This document shows positions 1 to 5,414 of a DNA stretch of 12,790 nt, piece after piece. The stretch is from Burkholderiales bacterium UBA2459. Lineage in GTDB: Bacteria; Pseudomonadota; Gammaproteobacteria; Burkholderiales; Burkholderiaceae_E. The notes under the pieces were generated by a model. That model was not told the DNA's origin, did no database searches, and saw only the letters and a list, made by a program, of their open reading frames with translations. The stretch spans positions 1 to 12,790 of the forward strand of contig DDPV01000015.1 of assembly GCA_002342365.1 (NCBI GenBank), read 5' to 3'. Both the position numbers and the translations under genes were made by a program. Position 1 is the stretch's first letter. Every line of letters begins with the position of its first letter.

Positions 1-3
1 GAA

Positions 4-651
4 ATGCAGTCGATGCAAAGGGCGGTCACAAAACTGGCCGGCCGTGTGGAGCAGCAGTTTCGACGCGCCGTGATGGCGCTCACCGAATCGGACTTTGGCG
101 TAGCTGCCGAGATCCTTCGTCAGGAACGTGTGATTGATGCTGAGCATCTCGCTGCGAGTACCTTGTGCAGCGAGATCCTGGCCAAGCGTCAGCCTGTTGC
201 CCTTGATCTCAGAATCATTCTTGCCGCGATTCATTCGGTCAATGATTTAGAACGAATTGGCGACGAGTCGCGAAAAATTGCCTTGCGGGCAAGCAGCCTG
301 ATGACATCATCCATTCGCGATCAGCTGCCGCTGCCCGAGATTCGCGCCCTAAGCGAGTCGGCCGGAAACATGTTGCAGTCGGCCATTGACGCCATGGTGC
401 GCGAGGATAATCACATGTTTGCGAAGCTTTCGGTGCAAGATGACGTGATTGACAAAGAGCGCGATCAACTGCAAGCGCTACTCGTTAAGCTTGCGTCCTC
501 GCATCCAAAGGATACCAATGCCTGTGTCGATGCAATTTTTGTGGTGCAATCGGTCGAACGCGTTGCGGACCATGCACGCAACATCGCAGCCTATGTCGTC
601 AACGTGGTTGACGGGGTCGACGTCAGACACAGCGATCAAGGCGCTGCCTGA
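4..651 (+). CDS. phoU: PhoU, phosphate-specific transport accessory/regulatory protein (5' partial)
   Basis: PhoU is a cytoplasmic all-helical protein that couples the Pst phosphate transporter to the PhoR kinase and keeps the Pho response off when phosphate is plentiful. The visible 215 residues contain both family metal-binding E/DxxxD motifs: DLERIGD (residues 81-87 from the first visible Met) and VERVADHARNIA (about 184-195). These mark the two three-helix bundles. PhoU is usually about 230-240 residues and has some 20 residues ahead of the point where this one begins, so the real start almost certainly lies left of the window and the ATG at 4 is only the first in-frame Met. pst genes would be expected upstream. 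The downstream neighbour is convergent, 36 bp away. Family assignment is very secure; the start is not. Confidence 0.93.
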   Translation: MQSMQRAVTKLAGRVEQQFRRAVMALTESDFGVAAEILRQERVIDAEHLAASTLCSEILAKRQPVALDLRIILAAIHSVNDLERIGDESRKIALRASSLMTSSIRDQLPLPEIRALSESAGNMLQSAIDAMVREDNHMFAKLSVQDDVIDKERDQLQALLVKLASSHPKDTNACVDAIFVVQSVERVADHARNIAAYVVNVVDGVDVRHSDQGAA

Positions 652-666
652 GGTGAAGGCTGCGCC
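640..666. terminator. Hairpin over the phoU stop codon, between convergent genes
   Basis: Arms GGCGCTGCCT (640-649) and AGGCTGCGCC (657-666) form a 10-bp stem with one T-T mismatch around a 7-nt loop. The left arm contains the end of phoU, and the phoU stop is at 649-651. The convergent regulator gene ends at 688, so the hairpin would lie in the tail of both transcripts. No T-run follows on either strand, so intrinsic termination is unproven; it may act as an mRNA end-stabilising structure. Confidence 0.35.
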
Positions 667-687
667 CTGCGTGAGTGAAGGCTGAGC

Positions 688-1398
688 CTAAAGTGAGCCC
701 AGATGCGGTGCGAGTCGATAGCCGCCACCCCGCACCGTTTCAATCAGTCGGTCATAGCCAAAGGGCTTAAGCGCTAGCCTTAAGCGGCGCACATGCACAT
801 CCACCGTTCGCTCATCAATATAGGGTTGATGCTCCCAGACTTCGGCGATTAACTGGCTGCGCATAATCATCCGGTCCACCCGCCGCATGAAACAGTGCAG
901 CAGGCGAAATTCGGTTGGACTGAGAAGGAGCGTGCTACCGTGTATGGACACCCGAAGCGCCTCAGGCTCCAGACAAAGCCCGTCAAGCTCAAGCTTTTCG
1001 CGGGCAATATCCGGTTGGGCTCTGCGAATCACCGCCTTTACGCGTGCAATCAGCTCAGCCATTGAAAACGGCTTGGCGAGGTAGTCGTCTGCGCCTGCCT
1101 CCAGACCGGCGATGCGGTCAGCTTCCTGATTGCGCGCGGTGAGCATGATAATCGGCAGACGCATCGTTTCAGGCTGACGCCGGATACTCTGAATGAGTTC
1201 GATGCCGCTTTCATCGGGTAACATCCAATCGAGCATGGCCAAATGAAAGCTTTCGCGTGCGAGCAAAATCCGTGCTTCGTCCACGCGCTCGCACAAGCTC
1301 AAACTGTAGCCAGCGTGGCTTAAGTTGATCCTCAACAACTCTCTAATCGCGGCGTCGTCTTCGACAACCAGAACGCGTTCACTGTCTGCGGCTTGCAT
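688..1398 (-). CDS. Second PhoB-like OmpR-family response regulator
   Basis: A DNA-binding response regulator of 236 residues. The receiver domain (about 8-122) has the acidic pocket E13/D14/D15, phospho-acceptor D57 in MLDWMLPD, T87 and K109 (AKPFS). The winged-helix domain (about 132-230) has the OmpR/PhoB recognition segment ERTVDVHVRRLRLAL and the C-terminal ETVRGGGYRL hairpin. By eye it is about half identical to the PhoB encoded just upstream and differs little in the recognition helix, so it probably reads similar DNA. An in-frame ATG at 1458 would add 20 unconserved residues. I prefer the ATG at 1398 because it has AGGA 10 nt upstream and because the predicted PhoB-type promoter would start transcription at about 1458, leaving the earlier ATG leaderless. 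It lies downstream of phoR but has its own Pho box. It could be a PhoB paralog or a related regulator with another kinase. Family certain, role inferred. Confidence 0.9.
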   Translation of the reverse strand: MQAADSERVLVVEDDAAIRELLRINLSHAGYSLSLCERVDEARILLARESFHLAMLDWMLPDESGIELIQSIRRQPETMRLPIIMLTARNQEADRIAGLEAGADDYLAKPFSMAELIARVKAVIRRAQPDIAREKLELDGLCLEPEALRVSIHGSTLLLSPTEFRLLHCFMRRVDRMIMRSQLIAEVWEHQPYIDERTVDVHVRRLRLALKPFGYDRLIETVRGGGYRLAPHLGSL

Positions 1399-1408
1399 GC
1401 TTTGAATG

Positions 1409-1412
1409 TCCT
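1409..1412 (-). promoter_or_regulatory. Ribosome binding site deciding the start at 1398
   Basis: AGGA on the minus strand ends 10 nt before the ATG at 1398. No comparable motif precedes the alternative ATG at 1458. The match is short, so this is supporting rather than decisive evidence. Confidence 0.4.
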
Positions 1413-1464
1413 GCTCATTTTTCTTAAGCGCTCTGAGCGCAGCATGGCGATCGAGCATCGAACG

Positions 1465-1498
1465 AGGCTACAGCAGCCTTATGGCAGCGCGATGACAG
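1465..1498 (-). promoter_or_regulatory. Pho box and -10 element of the second regulator
   Basis: Read on the minus strand, CTGTCAT-CGCG-CTGCCAT (1498 down to 1481) matches the PhoB consensus of two 7-bp CTGTCAT repeats 4 bp apart at 13 of 14 half-site positions. Exactly 10 bp further on is TAGCCT (1470-1465), which keeps the important T, A and final T of a -10 hexamer. In PhoB-activated promoters the Pho box takes the place of the -35 element and ends about 10 bp from the -10. The geometry predicts a transcript start near 1458. Predicted effect: induction by phosphorylated PhoB, and perhaps by its own product. Confidence 0.7.
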
Positions 1499-1532
1499 GG
1501 CTCTTACCCGTTGTTGACCTGCTCTTCTTTGC

Positions 1533-1554
1533 TCAAGCCTAACGCTAGGCTTGA
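1533..1554 (-). terminator. Candidate hairpin terminator after phoR
   Basis: A perfect 9-bp inverted repeat, TCAAGCCTA and TAGGCTTGA, encloses a 4-nt loop. It begins 47 bp after the phoR stop and lies before the Pho box of the next gene, which suits the end of the phoBR transcript. No U-run follows (the minus strand continues GCAAAGAAGAG), so it may need a factor or may only protect the 3' end. Confidence 0.45.
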
Positions 1555-1600
1555 CGAGGCACGGGCCTTGCGGCTGGCCTTGAAGGCTTGGGATGCGCAG

Positions 1601-2902
1601 TCAGCTTTGCGCGGCGTGTACGCGACTTGCCGGAAACACCAGCGAAAACTGGCTTCCCTTACCCGGCAGCGAATGAACCTCGATGCGCCCTTGATGGCGA
1701 TTCATCACATGTTTGACGATGGCCAGACCGAGACCAGTGCCACCTGCAGCGCGCGAGCGGCCTCGGTCGACCCGGTAAAAGCGCTCAGTCAGTCGCGGAA
1801 GATGTTCGGCTGCAATACCTATACCGTTATCGATAACAGTGATCCAGCCCTCGTGATCGCGAACCCTCCAGGTAATTCGAATACTTCCGCCTTCGGGTGT
1901 GTAGCGAATCGCGTTGGTGATCAGGTTGCGGATCGCGCTCTCGATCTCGTTACTGGCGCCCTCTAGCGCTGCAGGGCCTTGCAAATCGATCGAAAGCTCG
2001 TGTCGACCTGCCGAAATCACCCGAGCTTCGTCGCACATCGATTGCAGCATCATGTGTACCGCAATCGAGCTGCCTTTGGGCGGTGCCATCGCATTTTCCA
2101 GGCTCGACAGCGTGAGCAAATCTTCAACCAGGCGGCTCATGGTGCCGCTTTGTCGCAAGATTTCGTGCAGGTAATTCTGGGTTTGCTCTTCGTTACAGGG
2201 AATGCTCATCATCGTCTCGGCAAAGCCTGCGATGACGGTGATCGGAGTGCGAATTTCGTGCGAGACGTTGGCGACAAAATCGCGACGCATAGCATCAAGT
2301 CTTGCAGCGTCCGTGGTATCGCGAAAGACCAGCAGTTGCTCGCCGGTATCTGATTGATGAAGCCGAAACTCAAAAATGCGGCCCAGCTGATCGGGCAGGG
2401 TGCTGAGGCTGGTGTAGGACTCCGGCGATTGAAGTTGATGCGCTTTCTCAAGCATATCCAGCACCGCGGGTTCGCGTAAAAAATGATGGATCGGCTTTCG
2501 TTCACCAAAAATGCCAAGCAGCTGCTGTGCAGTCCGATTAGCCCACAAGACATGTTGAAAGCGATCGAGCACGATCACGCCTTCGGGGAGCTCGTCGACC
2601 GCTTTATAAACATGATCGATTTCGCGGCGCATATCTTTGAGTTCGCTGTCACTGCGCTGCGCGATCAGGTTCAGCCGCGAGTAGATGGCGCCCCAGGCAC
2701 CCGGCGCGGTCGGCAGATCGCGTTTGCTCGGTAGCGCCAGCCACCAGCGCAGCTGCTGAATCCGCCACATGTCGTAGAACACCCAGGGGACAAGGCCCAG
2801 GGCGAGAAGGGCAAGCGCCCAGTTCGCCTGATTCGAGGAGGCAAGCCAAGCCGCAGCGCTTAGCAGGATGATCAGCCAGACGAAGGGTTTGGGGCGTAGC
2901 AT
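1601..2902 (-). CDS. phoR: PhoR, phosphate regulon sensor histidine kinase
   Basis: An inner-membrane sensor kinase of 433 residues that phosphorylates PhoB under phosphate limitation and is held in check through PhoU/Pst. The N-terminus has two closely spaced hydrophobic segments (about 7-22 and 27-43) with almost no periplasmic loop, as in E. coli PhoR. A PAS domain follows (about 95-195, DELPEGVIVLDRFQHVLWAN). The HisKA domain has NVSHEIRTPITVIAGF with phospho-acceptor H215. The HATPase_c domain shows the N box RNLITNAIRYTP (N326, N330), G1 DNGIG (358-362), F box ERFYRVDR (373-380) and G2 GGTGLGL (387-393), so all catalytic boxes are intact. The ATG at 2902 lies 23 bp after the phoB stop with a weak ribosome site, which suggests translation coupled to phoB. 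It is probably transcribed from the phoB Pho-box promoter. Very confident. Confidence 0.96.
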   Translation of the reverse strand: MLRPKPFVWLIILLSAAAWLASSNQANWALALLALGLVPWVFYDMWRIQQLRWWLALPSKRDLPTAPGAWGAIYSRLNLIAQRSDSELKDMRREIDHVYKAVDELPEGVIVLDRFQHVLWANRTAQQLLGIFGERKPIHHFLREPAVLDMLEKAHQLQSPESYTSLSTLPDQLGRIFEFRLHQSDTGEQLLVFRDTTDAARLDAMRRDFVANVSHEIRTPITVIAGFAETMMSIPCNEEQTQNYLHEILRQSGTMSRLVEDLLTLSSLENAMAPPKGSSIAVHMMLQSMCDEARVISAGRHELSIDLQGPAALEGASNEIESAIRNLITNAIRYTPEGGSIRITWRVRDHEGWITVIDNGIGIAAEHLPRLTERFYRVDRGRSRAAGGTGLGLAIVKHVMNRHQGRIEVHSLPGKGSQFSLVFPASRVHAAQS

Positions 2903-2925
2903 GCGCCGAGCGTAGCGAGCCAGCC

Positions 2926-3612
2926 TCAGGTTGGCACGAATCGGTAACCGCCTCCGCGAACGGTTTCAACCATGTGTTCACAGCCATGGGGTTGGAGCGC
3001 CAGTCTGAGTCTGCGGATGTGCACGTCGACGGTGCGCTCCTCGATGAAAACATGGTCACCCCAAACTTCATCCAGCAGCTTGCTTCGGCTCAACACTTTG
3101 TCGGCATGCGACATCATGTAATGCAGCAACCGGAACTCCGTCGGACTGAGGCTGACCGATTCAGACTCTGCGTTGACCCGAAAAGACTGCGGATCGAGTG
3201 TGAGCCGGCCGATTGTGATCGGTACGCCGCTTGCCTCCGGTGCTGTGCGTCGCAACAAGGCTTTCACCCGGGCAAGCAATTCACGGGGTGAAAAAGGCTT
3301 GGTGATGTAATCGTCCGCTCCGGCATCAAAACCTGCAAGCTTGTCAAACTCTTCAGCCCTTGCGGTCAACATGATGATCGGAAGTTTGCGCGTGCGGATG
3401 TCCTGGCGCAGCTGCTTGGCAAGCTCGATACCTGAAAAATCGGGGAGCATCCAGTCGAGCAAGATCAGATCGGGAAGGCGATAGTCGATTTCGCGTTTGC
3501 CTTCCGAGGCGTATTCCGAGCTCACCACCTCAAAACCCGCATGGGCCAAATTCACCTGGATGAGTTCGCGAATCGCTGGTTCGTCTTCAATAATCAGTAT
3601 GCGTGCGCTCAT
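2926..3612 (-). CDS. phoB: PhoB, phosphate regulon response regulator
   Basis: A transcription factor of 228 residues, the usual PhoB length, which is phosphorylated by PhoR and activates phosphate-scavenging genes. The receiver domain has E9/D10/E11, phospho-acceptor D53 (LLDWMLPD), T83 and K105 (TKPFSP). The winged helix contains LSPTEFRLLHYMM, the recognition segment ERTVDVHIRRLRLALQP and the wing ETVRGGGYRF, all close to E. coli PhoB. The ATG at 3612 is supported by GAGGGTG (3617-3623) 4 nt upstream and by the absence of a plausible longer start. It forms an operon with phoR. A Pho box and -10 element at 3629-3662 imply autoregulation. The upstream cox-type operon reads in the same direction and ends only 52 bp away. 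Confidence 0.96.
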   Translation of the reverse strand: MSARILIIEDEPAIRELIQVNLAHAGFEVVSSEYASEGKREIDYRLPDLILLDWMLPDFSGIELAKQLRQDIRTRKLPIIMLTARAEEFDKLAGFDAGADDYITKPFSPRELLARVKALLRRTAPEASGVPITIGRLTLDPQSFRVNAESESVSLSPTEFRLLHYMMSHADKVLSRSKLLDEVWGDHVFIEERTVDVHIRRLRLALQPHGCEHMVETVRGGGYRFVPT

Positions 3613-3628
3613 GGTTCACCCTCAATGC

Positions 3629-3662
3629 AGCTTAGGTGCTCTGCATGACAGCTCGATGACAT
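3629..3662 (-). promoter_or_regulatory. Pho box and -10 element of phoB
   Basis: On the minus strand ATGTCAT-CGAG-CTGTCAT (3662 down to 3645) matches the Pho-box half-sites at 13 of 14 positions with the correct 4-bp spacing. The -10 candidate TAAGCT (3634-3629) starts exactly 10 bp beyond it and keeps the T, A and final T. A further half-site in the opposite orientation makes 3656-3668 a palindrome (ATGACATTGTCAT) that overlaps the stop codon of the upstream gene at 3665-3667. This predicts positive autoregulation of phoB-phoR. Confidence 0.75.
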
Positions 3663-3664
3663 TG

Positions 3665-4549
3665 TCATTCTTGCGCGCGTCGCTGAAGTTCGGCCAGCCA
3701 GGCGCTTGCATCGGTGCCCGCAAGCGGCCTGAGTTCATGCTGGTGCTTGAGCAGCAAACCAAGGGTGTTGTGAATTACCAAAGGATCAAGACTGAGAGCA
3801 TCAAGCTGACGTAATGTCTTCGTCCAGGCAATCAGTTGATCCATTCCGGGTCGCTGCGCGAGGTCTGAAATTCGCAGTCCGCGCACAAAGCGGATGACCT
3901 CCGCACTAAGCCTCGATCCCGCATCAGGCACCGCGTGACGCAAGATGGCAAGTTCATGCTCAGCACTTGGGTAGGGACAATGCTGATAAATGCACCGTCG
4001 ACGGATCGGGTCGGCGATGCGTCGTGCATCCTGCGTAGTAATGAAGACAACCGGTGCTTGAACCGAACGAAGGCTTCCGAGACCCTCAATGTCGACCCGG
4101 TGATCCTCGAGAAAACTTTGTAGCACCGACTCCAGCGAGGCGTTGCTCTGCTCGAGATTTTCGACAATCAGCACGGCTGGCTTCCCGGGCGCTGAGGCGC
4201 GAAGTGCTTGAACCAGAGGCTTTGCGATCAGATGAGCTTGCTCATACCGATTCAGTTTGACGCCGCCGTTCGCAGCGTCAGGCTTTCGGCGCGCGGCAAG
4301 ACGCAAAGCAAGCAGTTGCCGCCCGTAGTTCCAGTCGTAGGCGGCGTCCTCGCGTTGCATATCGGGATGGGCGATCAAATGAATCGCCTGCAGGCCTCTT
4401 GCTCGGGCAAAGCTTGCCGCAAGATGGGATTTACCGCTTCCGCTAGGCCCGTCCAGCAGAAGCGGCTTGCCCAGCGCCAAGGCCAGTTGCAAGGCCTTAA
4501 GCACGGGTTCGGCAGCCAGATGGCCGGCTTGCCGAAGCTCAGCGCGCAA
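3665..4549 (-). CDS. MoxR/CoxD-type AAA+ ATPase with degenerate Walker B
   Basis: A 294-residue protein resembling CoxD, the MoxR-family AAA+ chaperone used in maturing molybdenum hydroxylases of the CO dehydrogenase type. Walker A is GPSGSGKS (34-41, K40). The CoxD-like block AYDWNYGRQLLALRLA lies at about 70-85, and the arginine-rich segment RRRC at 183-186 is kept. The usual Walker B hhhhDE reads VLIVEN (E130, N131), so the metal-binding Asp is Glu and the catalytic Glu is Asn. The sensor 1 Asn region reads ITTQDARR instead of a T-S-N type motif. ATP binding looks possible but hydrolysis doubtful. The only start is TTG at 4549: an in-frame stop, the coxM stop, lies 15 nt upstream, and homology already begins within the first few residues. 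It is the last gene of the cox-like operon, 12 bp after coxM with no clear ribosome site, which suggests coupled translation. Confidence 0.82.
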   Translation of the reverse strand: MRAELRQAGHLAAEPVLKALQLALALGKPLLLDGPSGSGKSHLAASFARARGLQAIHLIAHPDMQREDAAYDWNYGRQLLALRLAARRKPDAANGGVKLNRYEQAHLIAKPLVQALRASAPGKPAVLIVENLEQSNASLESVLQSFLEDHRVDIEGLGSLRSVQAPVVFITTQDARRIADPIRRRCIYQHCPYPSAEHELAILRHAVPDAGSRLSAEVIRFVRGLRISDLAQRPGMDQLIAWTKTLRQLDALSLDPLVIHNTLGLLLKHQHELRPLAGTDASAWLAELQRRAQE

Positions 4550-4561
4550 GCTTAAGTTGCT

Positions 4562-5347
4562 TCAGGCGGCAACGGCTCTTGCTGCGAGAACCGGGATCAA
4601 ATGAGCTCGGTACGCAGCGCTTGCATGCAGATCGCTGTTGAGATCCGCATCGTCGATCTGCACGGATTTGGCTGCCGCTTGTGACCAGTCAGCATCCAGC
4701 GCAGCTTCGATCGCGGTGGCGCGAAACACGCAAGCCGCAGCGCCCGTGACTGCCACCCGAACGCCTTGGCTGCCCTTGGAGACAAAAACGCCAACCATTG
4801 AAAAGCGCGAAGCGGGTTGCTTGAATTTTTGCCAGCCCGCAGCTTTGGGAACCGGAAAGCTCACCGAGGTAATGACTTCGCCTTCTTCAAGTGCGGTTGA
4901 GTAAACACCGGTGAAGAAGTCATCGCCTGCGATATCGCGGTGATTGGTGTGAATCGTGGCGCCAAGGCCCAGGACCGCCGCCGGGTAGCAGGCCGCGGGG
5001 TCGTTGTTGGCTAAGCTGCCGCCCAAGGTGCCGCGGTTGCGCACCGCACGGTCACCGATGTGCTCAGCGAGATGGGCTAAGGCGGGGATCAGTCGCTTGA
5101 CCGTGTCGGAAGATGCCACTTCAGCGTGGGTGCACATCGCGCCGATGCGAAGGCTCTCCCCTTCTTCGTGAATCCCCTTGAGCTCCGGGATGCGTCCCAG
5201 GTCAATCAGGTCGGTCGGGTCGGACAAGCCCAAGCGGATTGCTGGCAGCAACGATTGGCCGCCAGCTAGCAGGCGGCCGTCGCTGTGGGCTGCGGCAAGG
5301 CTGGAAGCGTCGGCAATCGAACTGGGACGGTGGTAGGCCATACTCAT
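4562..5347 (-). CDS. coxM: Molybdenum hydroxylase FAD-binding medium subunit (CoxM-like)
   Basis: The FAD subunit of a heterotrimeric xanthine dehydrogenase/CO dehydrogenase-family enzyme. It passes electrons from the Fe-S subunit to an acceptor. The 261 residues hold both FAD pyrophosphate-binding motifs, AGGQS (28-32) and TLGGSLANNDPAA (107-119), followed by the CO dehydrogenase flavoprotein C-terminal domain to about 258. The reading frame is open to a TTG at 5371, and ATGs occur at 5368, 5350, 5347 and 5341. GAGGAG at 5354-5359 sits 6 nt before the ATG at 5347, so I use that start; 5350 is nearly as good. The gene follows coxL by 67 bp containing a hairpin and precedes the CoxD-like gene by 12 bp. 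The substrate is not known; the symbol marks the family only. Confidence 0.88.
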   Translation of the reverse strand: MSMAYHRPSSIADASSLAAAHSDGRLLAGGQSLLPAIRLGLSDPTDLIDLGRIPELKGIHEEGESLRIGAMCTHAEVASSDTVKRLIPALAHLAEHIGDRAVRNRGTLGGSLANNDPAACYPAAVLGLGATIHTNHRDIAGDDFFTGVYSTALEEGEVITSVSFPVPKAAGWQKFKQPASRFSMVGVFVSKGSQGVRVAVTGAAACVFRATAIEAALDADWSQAAAKSVQIDDADLNSDLHASAAYRAHLIPVLAARAVAA

Positions 5348-5353
5348 CATGAA

Positions 5354-5359
5354 CTCCTC
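5354..5359 (-). promoter_or_regulatory. Ribosome binding site of coxM
   Basis: GAGGAG on the minus strand, 3 nt before the ATG at 5350 and 6 nt before the ATG at 5347. It lies inside the longer open frame that starts at 5371, which argues against the TTG and first ATG as starts. Confidence 0.6.
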
Positions 5360-5373
5360 ATTTCTCATCAAGG

Positions 5374-5402
5374 GAGCCTTCGGGGCTTGGCCGCGAAGGC
5401 TC
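5374..5402 (-). other. Intercistronic hairpin between coxL and coxM
   Basis: A perfect 9-bp inverted repeat (on the minus strand GAGCCTTCG then CGAAGGCTC) around an 11-nt loop lies 12 bp after the coxL stop. No T-run follows and coxM begins 26 bp later, so it is more likely an RNA-stability or processing structure that sets different levels of coxL and coxM product than a full terminator. Confidence 0.5.
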
Positions 5403-5414
5403 TCGGGTTAGGTC

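Noticed and set aside
1511..1966. A 151-codon plus-strand open frame overlapping the phoR end
   Set aside because: It is antisense to the conserved ATPase domain of phoR and shows no protein family features.
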